Positions 47,852 through 59,209 of a stretch of DNA of 64,000 nucleotides are shown one piece after another. The notes beneath the pieces are model-generated. The model was not told the origin of the DNA. It saw nothing but the letters and a program-made list of their open reading frames with translations, and did no database searches. How positions within the stretch are numbered: the first letter of the stretch is position 1; the number at the start of each line of letters is the position of its first letter. Source of the DNA: Vitis vinifera (Eukaryota; Streptophyta; Magnoliopsida; Vitales; Vitaceae); contig NC_081822.1 in the NCBI RefSeq assembly GCF_030704535.1, positions 4,207,001-4,271,000 of the forward strand, written 5' to 3'. A program made the translations under genes and the position numbers.

Positions 47852-50144
47852 ATGACCAACCAGAATGTGGCGGTTTCTGATCCAAAATCAGCTATTGGTA
47901 TGGCGATTGACGTTATTGTGTCGAACTCTTCTTTTTTCTCACCGGCGGTGCGTAAGCCGCCGACTGTACCGGGTGGGTACATCACCATTTCTCTTAAGAA
48001 ACTCGAAACTGGAGGAGCCGGAGGAGCCGGTAGAGTCGGTGCCTGGGTGGATTCAATGAGAGCTTCGTCTCCTACCCATATCAAATCCACTCCTCTTTCT
48101 GATAGTGAAGCCCTGAGTTCCTGGATGGTAAGTATTGATTCTCATCGCAGTTTGCATAAGAAATTATTGGGTGGTGGTGATGGAGGTTAACTCACGTTTG
48201 CTTCAACATATTGATGATTCTGCATTTTTCTTTCCTGAAATGTGTTCACAAAACCGCAGCTTCATCATCCGTCAGCTTTGCGCACGTTCGAGCAGATAAC
48301 GAATGCTTCGGAAGGGAAGCAGATTGTGATGTTTCTCGATTATGATGGTACCCTCTCGCCGATTGTGGAAGACCCAGATCAAGCTTTCATGTCTAAAGAG
48401 GTAAACCTTCTGCTCTGTACTTTGCTCTTCAATTTTTTCCTGTATATGTTCATAAATTACATTTCCCAGTCATCATCTAAAGCAAGATTTTCTAAAATCA
48501 GATGCGAGCCGCCGTAAAGGATGTCGCCAGATATTTCCCCACTGCCATAGTGAGCGGGAGGTGCAGAGATAAGGTACATTCTTTTTCAGAGAACAATATG
48601 CATGACTCTTCTCTATTGCTATGAGATTTAATTTCTTTTTATTCGCTCAAATATTCACTCTCTTCTCAATGTTCAATCTTGCAGGTCTATAGATTTGTTA
48701 AATTATCAGAGCTCTATTATGCAGGCAGCCATGGCATGGACATCAAAGGACCAGCCAAAGGCCGCAAATACAAGAAAGTGAGGACCATCAGCACACCCTA
48801 TACTGTGATTGGAAATTTTCTTTCCTGTTCCTATCAATACCTTTTTCTTTTTCCTGATTTTGTATTCTTGTCCTAATTTTTGGATTGTTCAGGGTGATCA
48901 ATCCCTTCTCTGCCAACCCGCCAGCGAATTTTTACCCATGATCGATGAGGTTTGTTTGTTCTCTTCTTTCTCTTGTTTTTTGTTCTTTTACAGCTTCATT
49001 TCTGTAAGAAACAAGGACAAACATTTATGGAAAAAGTAATTGCATGAAATACTGAATATGCACTGTTACTTTTCAGGTGTACAAGGCCCTGCTAGAGAAA
49101 ACCAAATCCACCCCAGGAGCAAAGGTGGAAAACAACAAGTTCTGCTTATCAGTACACTTTCGCTGTGTTGACGAGCAGGTCCAAATCATAGCCATTATTT
49201 GATAATACTTTTTTCACATCTTTTAAGTACCTAATGGAACTAACATATTTATATATATATATATATATATTTTGTCAGAGATGGACAGCATTGGCCGAGC
49301 AGGTTAGATTAGTCCTTAACCAATACCCAAAGCTCAGATTGACTCAAGGCAGGAAGGTACCATTTTCATTTACTCCATTATGGGTCATGATGTTTCTTCA
49401 CAAACATACAATTCTAGAAGTGTTTTTATTTCTTGGAAACTCATAGTTATTGTTCTGTTGGCACTACTATTGAAATATATGCATGTACTGACTGTCTTTA
49501 TTGGTTGAAACAGGTATTAGAGATTCGTCCTACCATCAAATGGGACAAGGGAAACGCCCTCGAATTCTTGTTGGAGTCACTAGGTGAGCTGGGTTAACTC
49601 AATTTCTGTGCATAAAATGGATATCACCACCTTGTTTTGTGTTTCATACTAACGAAGTTAGTGAAAAATTATTTTATGTACTAATTATTCGTGGTGACTT
49701 ATCCCTCCTCAGGATATGCCAATTCTAATGATGTCTTTCCAATCTACATTGGAGATGATCGAACAGATGAAGATGCATTCAAGGTATCTTTTGATTTTAT
49801 AACAGCTCTACCAATAAATTATTTTCACTTTTCCTGGTTATATATATTCTAATTAATCAGCTTATCTGTCATGCACAACATTTAGGTTTTGCGCAATCGA
49901 GGACAAGGGTTTGGGATTCTTGTGTCCAAGTTCCCCAAGGAAACAAGTGCCTCTTATTCTTTGCAAGAACCAACTGAGGCAAGAACTTTAATCTGGACAT
50001 AATAATCTTGAATCATTGATTTCTGTATTTTTGCATGTTAAAGTTAATAACTGGCACTTGTGTTTACAGGTTATGAACTTTTTGCAACTTTTGGTGGAGT
50101 GGAAAAGAAGGTCCTTGCAAGACGATATATTGAGTAGAGACTGA
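47852..50144 (+). CDS. TPPB: Trehalose-6-phosphate phosphatase, 10 coding segments, 375 aa
   Basis: Exons join in phase: 47852-48127, 48260-48400, 48502-48573, 48685-48777, 48893-48949, 49077-49178, 49279-49356, 49514-49583, 49713-49783, 49886-49978 and 50070-50144. (That is eleven segments; two of them share the codon for Gly297.) The protein dephosphorylates trehalose-6-phosphate to trehalose, tuning the T6P sugar signal. HAD motif I is [10 protein letters not shown] (catalytic Asp119 and Asp121). Then come the TPP block [14 protein letters not shown], the [13 protein letters not shown] block, and HAD motif [13 protein letters not shown] at 309-319. The variable N-terminal about 90 residues and the total length are normal for plant class II TPPs. 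All catalytic residues are intact. The last intron (49979-50069) uses a GC donor. Assignment to the TPPB/TPPC branch rests on gene order rather than on a tree. Confidence 0.94.
49243..49273. repeat. (TA)n microsatellite in TPP intron
   Basis: About 13 TA units lie directly in front of the acceptor of the exon starting at 49279. This places a polymorphic simple repeat within the polypyrimidine/branch region. Confidence 0.8.
49979..50069 (+). other. GC-AG intron in the TPP gene
   Basis: Exon sequence …CCAACTGAG is followed by GCAAGAAC, and the intron ends TTTACAG before GTTATGAAC. Splicing here gives [18 protein letters not shown], the expected family sequence. Reading through instead meets a stop codon. 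The donor AG|GCAAGA fits the stronger consensus typical of natural GC donors. Confidence 0.8.
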
Positions 50145-50540
50145 AGAAGTTAATGACCCCATCCTGAAATTTTGCTGAGCTTGGAGTTGTGCATTTTCTT
50201 CTTTAGGTTAAAAAAATGATAGAAATGGAGAGGTAAAATAATGGTTAAAATTTGGGTAAGGGATGGTCCAGAATTATGTAATTTTTTTTTTTTTTTTTTG
50301 GTTTTGTGTAGAGTGAAAATGATAGAAAAAGGAAGCAAAAGAATTCCCCAACTCTCTCTCTGCGAGCATGTGTCTGCACAGTATGTGCACATGTTTGCCT
50401 TTGTAAGGAAAACGTTATATGCTGCAAACTAGGCGATAAAAGCCAGTGTTTGCGCACTTGCAGGTGGGCATTTGTTTGTCAAGTGTTTCTACTCTGCAAC
50501 CAACCCAAGGCAATTTGATGTAATGCAGATGTCAATTAAA
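50145..50540 (+). other. 3' UTR of TPP
   Basis: T-rich sequence with a poly-T run (50281-50300). Later come TTTGATGTAATG (about 50514-50525) and an AATTAAAAAATGG stretch (about 50534-50546) suitable as a plant poly-A signal. ORFs here (minus 50150-50457) are low-complexity. Confidence 0.35.
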
Positions 50541-53500
50541 AAATGGCTGTTGTATATTTCCGAGCGTCTAATAGATATGACTTAATTAACATAAGTTGAA
50601 TGATTTTACTTATTCTTGAAATAATTCATTAAAAAAAAATGAGATAATAACTATATTTAGAAAAATAATTTTCATGTATTAAAAATTATATTTTAATATT
50701 TTTATCATTATATTCTTTTTTATAAAAAAATGCTTTTATGAGATAGGGGTTAAAAAATGATCGAAGGGTATTTTTTTTGGGAATTTCGTGTTTTTAATCA
50801 AATACGCTTTATTCTTTAGCTGATGGGACATAAAATTATTTCTCTGCAAATTGTCTCCTAATACTTTCTCTTGTGAGTGGTTAGGATTTAGTGAACCTTT
50901 GGAGAAATTGATGAAGACAACCCAAAGTTAAATCAAAGACACTTGGGCCCGTGGAAACATGGCCAATTGGCTGGTGTATAAGAAGTCATGTTGTTGTCAT
51001 AGCAACCACTAATTTTATAAATAATAATTTTTATTTAAAAAAAATGATAATTAAGTTGTCGCTTGATACACTTCCATATATTAATAACTTTTATATATTT
51101 TAAAATTTGAGATAATCAAAATTTTAAAATAATTTTAAAAGATAGTTATCTCATTGTTTTTATTTTATTTTATATAGATATTCTTTAAAAATAAATAAAA
51201 AATAAGAAACGAATCCAAATGCTAAGTTTATAAAAAAGCAATTTAAAACCCAATTCCCAAATTGTAGTCCTTAATTTACTCACCTTTTCTTGTCATCAGC
51301 ATTCTAGTTTTTCATAATTGTAAGTTTATTTTTTTATTTTTTAATAGTAATCCACAGTTGTAATCAATCCTGTCGTGCTATTGGGAAGTCTTCTAATCAT
51401 AAAATTGGGAACCTTCCGTGGAAATCCCGTGAAGCCATATTTCCCTCTTGTATGGCAGTAAGACAAGCCTCCTTTAAGGCGGAGTACTGAAACGGATGCA
51501 GACCCACGTCATGGCCCTTTACCAGTGGGCCGAATGGAGAGTAATGCCATGTGAATAATTTACCAATTCAAGAAACTAGGAAAGACGCCCGCATTTAATT
51601 CTTAAACAACGGGGCTACTTGAAACAAATACAGTTTAGTTTACATTTGAAAGTATCCCACATTCTGCTGGCTCACATGCAGTTGGGGGTGCTCCAAGAAC
51701 ATCTGAACCTCATTATCTTTTGCCATCCTTGGTTACCACATTTTTCCTTGCAAATACAGCTACCAGAGAGAGAGAGAAAAAAGAAAAAGAGATCATTTCC
51801 GCATTTCCTAATTATGTCTACGAAGGATATTGGGAAGAAATATTCCCAGGTACTGTGGTAATGTGGTTGAGGACTTGGTAGTTTTCTGTAACACCCAATA
51901 AAGGAAAAGCCATCAATTCAGTTGTCCCACCACCGTGTCTTCATGCTAGAAATCTACTAAAATATATAGGGCACACATCTAACAGTAGTAACAGACTCGG
52001 GAGGGTTGAGAGATTTTCCCCCCGTTTATTTCTGGTAGGGCGGCAACCTTCAAATTCAGTCGCATAGTCACTGATTGCTTACATACTGATATGATATTGA
52101 AACCCAGTTGTGGAGTGGCTCTGTTGTAACTTATTTAAGCTGTAGTGCATAATTCCCTCACTTGGTCTAAATGGGATAGATTTTCTAATATAGTAAAGTT
52201 GCATCATGTATGTGTTCCAATAGTACTGAAGCGTGAAGAAAAGTGTCTATGAAGTCTTCACGATGAGAACCTGTCCTACATCATGCAGGGATAAGACAAT
52301 CAAACTAATCTACAACTGGATTGAAAGAGATGCACATGATATTCATGTCCCTTATCAATGGTCTTATGAAAGATGTAAATCCAACTTTATGAGGGGACCC
52401 ATTGGAACTTGTATTTAGTTGTGATGGCTTCGAGTGGCTACACATTTATTAGGCTTTCCATTTCACAAGCCAAGTCATTTTTGCCCCACCCTATTCCCCA
52501 CCTATAATCGGAACTAGAAATTTGACACGGGATGGGCAGAGATTATCCTCATTCTTTTCCTCCATCATGGAGTAAAATACCTCTAGAGGAAAGTAGGAAG
52601 CAACCTTCATCGGAGTATTATTTAGTGTGATTTAAGATCAGTGAAAATAAAACAAAGATACATTAGATAGATGTGTAAATTGGACACCTTATCCTCTTTG
52701 CTTCCAATAAGCAACTTTTATGGAATGGTGACTAAGTCAAGATGTTACTGAAAATAACATATGAGAACTGATCGATGTGTTTGAGGCAAGTAGGCATTCT
52801 TACAATGAGAGTCCCATTTTCATATTATTGCTCCCATCTCCCATACATACCATCTATATTCACCCTTGTCTCAGACAAGAGAAAAGCTGACAGAGAGAGA
52901 AGGAAAGGGAGCAAGTAAGTGAGTTGACCAGATTTTTCGCACTGGTAAAAGCTGACAGACGATGTTTTTAAAACAAGAAGCACATATTGGGTAGTTAATG
53001 ACCATATATATATAAACAAGAGACCTATACCAGCATAAGATATTAGATTGTAATTGGGTGGAAACAGGGCCATTGTTCACAAGCGGAAGAAAGGAAATAC
53101 ACTATTGGGCACTTGGATTTGAAAGAGCCCCTCAAAAGATGAAAGGAATCTTAAAAATGTTTTCTAATGGATTCTATTGCTGGTTTAAAATGCTTGTTCT
53201 CAGAAGGTTAGGTGGTGAAAGGGAAACCCACTATTAGATAAAGGGAATCCATGGTTGAAGAGGAGTTGGATTCCACTTAAAGTGCTTGATGTGAAGAAGA
53301 CATGGATTTTAAAATTAGGACACCAACATGCTTCCAAGCCATGAAAATCTCTGCTCTCTCATATGTATAAAGAAGGGCTCCACTAGATTCAACCCATTAT
53401 TGGTGCCTTAACCTAAATAAATTAAGCCGTTGAAACCCCAATTATTGGTGGAGAAGGGGCACTTCCCCCAAGACAGGCAACTAAAGCTCACTCGCTAAAT

Positions 53501-56500
53501 CACAACAACAGCTTTCACTCAAACCATTCATGACTTTTGGATCTAAAGGTAAATCTATTAAATCTCCTATAAATTGTGTTTTCAAGGCAATTTAGATATG
53601 TTTTTAGTCGAATCCCTCCTGCTGCGAACTACCCATACCTTGGAATAAAATAACAACAAAAAATATTATTAAACCTTTGATTCAATGCATTATTTAGGAC
53701 ACTTGAGACTTTGCCCATTATCATATACTCTGTATCCATTCATGATAATAATGTTTAGATACATCATAGCCTGAGAACAACCCCTGGTGGCCTTGATATC
53801 ATAGGTAATTGGGTCCCTAGGTATTTTCATATGGAGGTGACACTTGAAAAAGATTTTTATATGCATGCCACTTGAGGAAAATGGTCCCCACTTAGAGGGT
53901 GGAACGCATAATGGTGAGTTTTCTTAGGAATATTGTTATCTTCACAGTGCCATTCTTCATTCCCATGTGAGCCAGATGACCTTGTTAGAGGAAGCAAATG
54001 AGCAAAGTGTCAGTATGATAGGCTTGTTGCTTCAATCCATTTCTCTCTATTGATATTATTATCAGCCTCGTCTGCCACACGAGATGAATGACCAATCCAA
54101 CCACAACTATTTTCTTGTCAAATTCAATTTGATTGCTATCCATGAGATAAGATAAATAGATAATAACTGAAATGGGCTGCCATGAAAAATAATGAGGAAT
54201 CTGGTTGAAACTTTTTGAGTCCCTGAAAAGAGAAGCTTTACTTAAAAATTTGGCATCTTATCTTAGTCTGCATCACACATTCACTCTCTTTTATAGTAGT
54301 TTGTTAGAAGACCGTGGCCTTTTTCCAAATCAGCCAACTATATTCTATATTGCCATTAGTCTAGTAATAGCTTCCTTCTTTTAAGTCAGCAACATTGATA
54401 TACATAAGAGAGATCTTCCAAAGATTGCTACATATTTGTAATATAGGGAAAGACGGGATCTATCAACTGATAGACTGATAATTTTGTGGTCAAATATACT
54501 AGCCTTTCATTTTCCTTTGCATAATTGATAAAAACAATTGCTAAGTGCCATGGCATACCACCAAGGTTAATCAAGTGCATTAGCCGTCAATAATTGAAGC
54601 ATAACCAATTCCTGATGAAAAAAGAGATAGCTATCAGCCCAGTACAAACGAAAAATAAGCCTAATCCCAAGTGGATTAGACTTAGGATTTCAGCCTGATC
54701 TTAGTCTGAGTTGTGTATGCTTTTAAAATTTGACGGGGGTGGAAGATAGATGTAAATAGGTGTGTACAGCTTGGGTAGTACTCAACCAGCATTCACCTCA
54801 GCCTAACTAGGAGTGAGACTCGACTTACTAAATTTTAAACATTGAATAATTTTCAAATTATATTAAATAAGAGAGAAATTTCATATTTTTTTAATAATAA
54901 ATATTGAAATGTAATATAATTTTTATTTTTAACTAATGTAGAACATTGAAAAATAATATGTTTTCTATTTTATTGTTTTAGAACTTTTATTACTTTGTAA
55001 ACTAATAATTTGATATAGTATCTTAGGATATTATATCCAATAAAGGTATTGGGTAAATTAAACACAACCCTAATGTGCTTTTCCTCCTATTTATGCATTC
55101 ATGTTTGTAGGTGGAGCATTTCCTCTACTTGTATAAGTTATTTATTTTACAAGACGGATGGAAGTTTTCTTCTAAGAATTGGCTTCAATCTCTTTGTTAG
55201 CATCGACATCACCATCTCTTTGTATCTCCAATGAAAGAAAATTCAAAAGGAACCAAAAAGAAAAGGTTATTTTGTATATTAAAAATGCAGTATTAATATC
55301 GATGATTTCAATTATTTCCAACAGCAAGTGCTTGGAAGAAGAGCAAATCATAACTGCTATGAAATACTCATAGGCCTAGGGTATAAATCGTTTTTCCATC
55401 AGGCTTACCTTTTTTACCATAATTCAGCTTGATTATAATCCAACTTATATAGGCATGTAGCCTAGGGCTAAAACTTTTGACCCTGATTTATGTTTTCTTA
55501 CAATCATTGTTCAAAACATTCCTCAAGGTGGATTGCGAAACTTGAATCGGTATTATTGGACTACATAGAGAATATTGGGGGGTTGAACTCCCTAGTCCCC
55601 GTTGAGTTTGTGGGAATCAAACTACAATTGACAAGAGATGGATAATTTTTATCATTGTAACCCTTTTATTTTCGTTTGATTAGTAAATTCTTGAGTGATG
55701 GTGCATTTCATATATGTAGAAATCACATTAATCTTAGAATCACTTTATGCTCTCGTCTTTTTTCTTTATTTCTTCTCATATATGTGTAGCTATGTTAATA
55801 CCTCTTAACCCCCAAATCTCATCTCTCCACATATTTTTGAGGAGAATGATTTTTTACTAGGAAGAAGCTAGATCCCATATCTCAAAGATGCACTCACAAG
55901 GCACAGGAGCCTGGTGATATGCCTGTTTAATCTTTGAAATTTTGTTATGGTGTTATTTATATCATCATTTAATATGTTCAAAGTTTCAATTGACAAATTT
56001 GGTGTTATGCCAATTCGAAAATGCCGAAGTCATTTCTAAATCTGAAGAAATTAATATCTCTAATGTGATGTTAGTTTATATCTCATACTTCTATCAATTG
56101 GTCAAGGTATCCCCTAGGCTAAAAGAAGAGTCGGACTCTTGAGTTGTTCTTTGAATTGTCTAAAGCAGATAAGAAAGCCTCTATAAAATTTTATTTCCAT
56201 AATCTTGAGATGGTTTGCATACACATAGGGTTGCCGCGCTGAACAGGGTACATTAACTTCTTCAAATTGAGCTTCTTCCTCCTGGGCATGGTCAGTATCA
56301 AGAGAATCTGCAATTCCGACTTTTTATCATATGTTCATTCTTAAATTCCGGATAGTTAGCAAGGAAGAGGGGCTTCAGTTTCATTTCAGCAGCGCCTGGA
56401 CGTTCTTGTGGAATGGTGAGGGGCATATTGATGATTGTGGAGAAGTCAGGATATGTTTCAGTATGTCAAGCAAAACATATTTGGTTGTGTTTGCAAGACG

Positions 56501-56750
56501 CTCATGCATGCAGTGATATTCCATACAGCGCTGTGTTATTGATCCTGATACTCATACACAGGGAATTCTCTGTCTGGTCTTTCAGAATAGAGGATAAAAG
56601 GCCTTTTCAGTCACCGTGTGGGGAGGGTTGTTGCTAAGCTTAAAGGTGGAGGATTAAGCCTCCAATCAAGGCACGAAGAAACATAAAATGTCTAGTGATT
56701 TGCCATTATGAACTCATTAACATGCTAAACGTTCCTTGTAATGAGACCTA
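50541..56750. other. Intergenic, no gene recognised
   Basis: AT-rich throughout. The ORFs 51619-51861, 52233-52418, minus 52825-53080, 55049-55234, 55942-56142 and 56331-56637 are short and share no recognised domains; several overlap in different frames. No tRNA or rRNA features noticed. Confidence 0.45.
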
Positions 56751-56751
56751 A

Positions 56752-56993
56752 AGTGTGTTTGAGAGTGATTTTAGAAAACGTTTCTAGTATTTTTAATACT
56801 TGTATAATAAAAAATTTTAAATATTAAAAATATTAAAAGTATTTCTTAAAATCACTATCAAATGGACAACTAGAATGCGTTTAATAGTGATTATAGAAAG
56901 TGTTTTTAGCATTTTTATTACTTAAAAGATGAAAATTTCCAAATATTATAAAGGCTAGAAACATTTTCTAAAATCAGTATCAAACGTACTCCT
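56752..56993. mobile_element. Two foldback MITEs back to back
   Basis: Unit 1 (56752-56869) starts AGTGTGTTTGAGAGTGATTT and ends AAATCACTATCAAATGGAC. Unit 2 (56873-56993) starts AATGCGTTTAATAGTGATTA and ends AAATCAGTATCAAACGTACT. Each unit is palindromic by itself (GTGATTTTAGAAA…TTTCT(T/A)AAAATCA), and the two are direct relatives of each other. This is the common dicot 'GTGTTTGGTAGTGATTTTAG' type, about 120 bp per unit. Confidence 0.75.
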
Positions 56994-57850
56994 AGTCTTC
57001 TTAATGTTGCATGATCTTCTTCTAGATAATTGTGAATTGCTACCATTTTATTTGGATATAAATGATTAAAAGAAGAGATGTTGTCTCCAACCTTCATACC
57101 GTAAAAGATAAAAGAAGTTTGATAATAGATAAAAAAGTTTCAAGTATGTAATGATTTCGAGAAGTTGTAATTATAGAAAATAAAAATTATAAAAAATTAC
57201 TCAATCCCATATCATCAAAATTTTATATGTTTTATTATGAATTTTTATTTAATATATATTATATCATTTATCAATTATTAATTTATATTTTTTTTGGGTC
57301 TGTGAAGATTTTAAAAAATATTATTATTTATACATTTAATGAAGCTATTAATTTAGTACGCTGATCTGAATTGGGACTAGAAGATTTTATTATTTAAAGG
57401 GGGTTATTAATTTATTGAATATTCAAGTTCCCCGGTCCTAATTACCAAATTTGGGATTAATCTCTCACATATTCTAAGTTTTATTGCCAGTCACATAATG
57501 CCGTATTTGAACCTCTCTTCATGTGATTGATTGCTTTTGGTAGTCACATTAAGGTGTTCAGCCACTCCATTATGATGCAGGAACATTAATTTCAGCATTA
57601 AGTACAAATTATGAGAATTCGATAAGGAGAAGCGTGAAATTCAATCAGGAGTGGGAGAGAGATTTCAAAAGCACAATATATATGAAGAAAAATGTTTACA
57701 GTGGATGAAAGCAATTAATGTACAACACCTGCAATAAAAAGGTAAAGGCAAAGGGATTAAAAAGAAAAAAAAGGAGACAAATGTCTCGATGCTAGATTTG
57801 AGCCACACGGATAAATTATAAGATTTCAGGATCAAAAGACAAGATCACAA
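56994..57850. other. Intergenic, AT-rich
   Basis: Highly AT-rich (57170-57420), with no ORF of note and no recognisable element. It becomes the 3' flank of the minus-strand NHL gene near 57850-58026. Confidence 0.45.
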
Positions 57851-58026
57851 GTATAAGCTCATTATCATCTCTTCACAATGTCCGGATTTTAGAATGAAAA
57901 TAAAAAAGTGGAAAAGGACCCAAAAAGGAAAGATTATTATAGAAAACAGGTTCAGATGGGTACAATTACCACCTCCATCACATGGCTGCCTCTGCAGTCA
58001 GCCCACATATTTGTGTAGGGTTGGCT

Positions 58027-58761
58027 TTAGCTATGACATTCCTGGGATAGGACACGGGTACCCTTTGCCAACGTATCCACTGTTACATTGCATAAAACAG
58101 CAAGTCGCTTACCCCTTTTGAACAACCAAACTCTTCGTTTGATAGGATAATCCATTGACAGAGACAGAGAAAGAGAGGTGTGTGCTGTTGAATTTTGGCT
58201 TTTGATGCTCCTCTCAATCTCTTTAGGCAATGCACTCTTCGAGCCACTTAGTGGTACAACAAAGACTGTGGAGTCCTTCTGGCCTTGGGAGAAAGTCGGA
58301 CAATCTCCATCTGCTATTTCATGGTTTTTGAAAGAGAGAGAAGCATGACCACCAGCCTCGTAGGTGATGCCAGTATGGGAATTGGGATTTTTTGCTTTTA
58401 ACGTGATTTTATATTGTGGACGGGAATGGGAGGACTTGGTAACCACGAGATGCTGAATGTGGAATATGGGACTCTTAGGATGAAGAACTCGAGAGGAAAC
58501 GGCGGCTGCTATGGCAACAATAACGGCAATGATGCAAATGAGGATGCAGAGAATGAAACAGCGAGAACGATAGGACTTTTTCTTCTGAGCAGGGGAACGA
58601 TGGCGTTCTGCAATCAAAGCATTTTCAGGCGGTGGAACGCGGTAGATTTGATCTTTGGGGACTTGGACAACATAAGTGCCCGACCGGAAGATGTTTTGGG
58701 AATCGGGGAAGAGGTCAGTATTTCCATTGGCATTGGTAACTGGTGGAACCCGCTCCTCCAT
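58027..58761 (-). CDS. NDR1/HIN1-like (NHL) membrane protein with LEA_2 domain
   Basis: An intronless minus-strand frame of 244 residues, starting at the ATG at 58761 (MEERVPPVTN…). The frame is open for 51 more codons upstream, to an ATG at 58914. The family begins with MEERVPP-like sequence, so the internal start is preferred. The conserved N-terminal block SGTYVVQVPKDQIYRVPPPE (about 27-46) is followed by a Lys/Arg-rich stretch (60-67) and one membrane segment (about 68-90). After it comes an extracytoplasmic LEA_2 domain with the NPN motif (125-127, NPNSHTGITYE). This arrangement is that of NHL13-like proteins, which act at the plasma membrane in pathogen and stress responses. The basic C-terminus (KRRVWLFKRGKR) is also typical. 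Plus-strand ORF 58414-58875 is its antisense shadow. The exact NHL subgroup is uncertain. Confidence 0.88.
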   Translation of the reverse strand: MEERVPPVTNANGNTDLFPDSQNIFRSGTYVVQVPKDQIYRVPPPENALIAERHRSPAQKKKSYRSRCFILCILICIIAVIVAIAAAVSSRVLHPKSPIFHIQHLVVTKSSHSRPQYKITLKAKNPNSHTGITYEAGGHASLSFKNHEIADGDCPTFSQGQKDSTVFVVPLSGSKSALPKEIERSIKSQNSTAHTSLSLSLSMDYPIKRRVWLFKRGKRLAVLCNVTVDTLAKGTRVLSQECHS

Positions 58762-58984
58762 GGAGAGATGAGGAGCGGTACTGAGGGGAGGGAGGAGGGT
58801 ATCGACTTTGGAGGATTGAGATGGATTGCATGGGAATGGGATGAGCTGGTGCCACACCTCACAATGGGAGGTTGAGAAAAACAGGGTCACAGACAGCTCT
58901 GTTTCAACTTTCACGACACAATCTTCCAGTCAATGTCCTCCCTATAATTAGCTTCCTTTTACTTGTTCAACTCAACTGAATTAA

Positions 58985-59209
58985 CTAACCTCCCTCAAGG
59001 CCCCAATGCCCCAAACCCCCAATCCCCAAGCTAGTTATTTGGGCTGGGCTTCCATACAAGATTTCCACTTCGTATGCTGGCCTCAATCCTTTGGATGTTC
59101 TTTCCTGGGAGTTGGATAGGGGGCCCAGGGTTGGGTCCACTTCATCATCTTCAGGACCCAAAAACATTTCAACCCTGAAGCCTAGGCTCCTGCTGTTGCC
59201 AATCTCCAT
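58985..59209 (-). CDS. 74-codon ORF upstream of the NHL gene, unknown
   Basis: A minus-strand ATG frame (MEIGNSRSLGFRVEMFLGPE … ending GLEGG) stops 223 bp before the preferred NHL start. I do not recognise it. If the NHL transcript starts upstream of 59209 this would be an upstream ORF; otherwise it may be meaningless. There is no domain, signal peptide or membrane segment. It is reported only because the composition is less low-complexity than other orphan ORFs here. Confidence 0.15.
   Translation of the reverse strand: MEIGNSRSLGFRVEMFLGPEDDEVDPTLGPLSNSQERTSKGLRPAYEVEILYGSPAQITSLGIGGLGHWGLEGG

Noticed and set aside
47626..48090. 154-codon minus-strand ORF over the TPP start
   Set aside because: Antisense to TPP exon 1 and its leader, with no recognisable domain. 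The TPP frame explains the open reading.
58414..58875. 153-codon plus-strand ORF
   Set aside because: Antisense shadow of the NHL gene; low-complexity Asn/Gly-rich translation.
58762..58914. 51-codon N-terminal extension of the NHL frame
   Set aside because: The frame is open, but the extension lacks family sequence, and NHL relatives start at the MEERVPP-like Met. Kept as leader.
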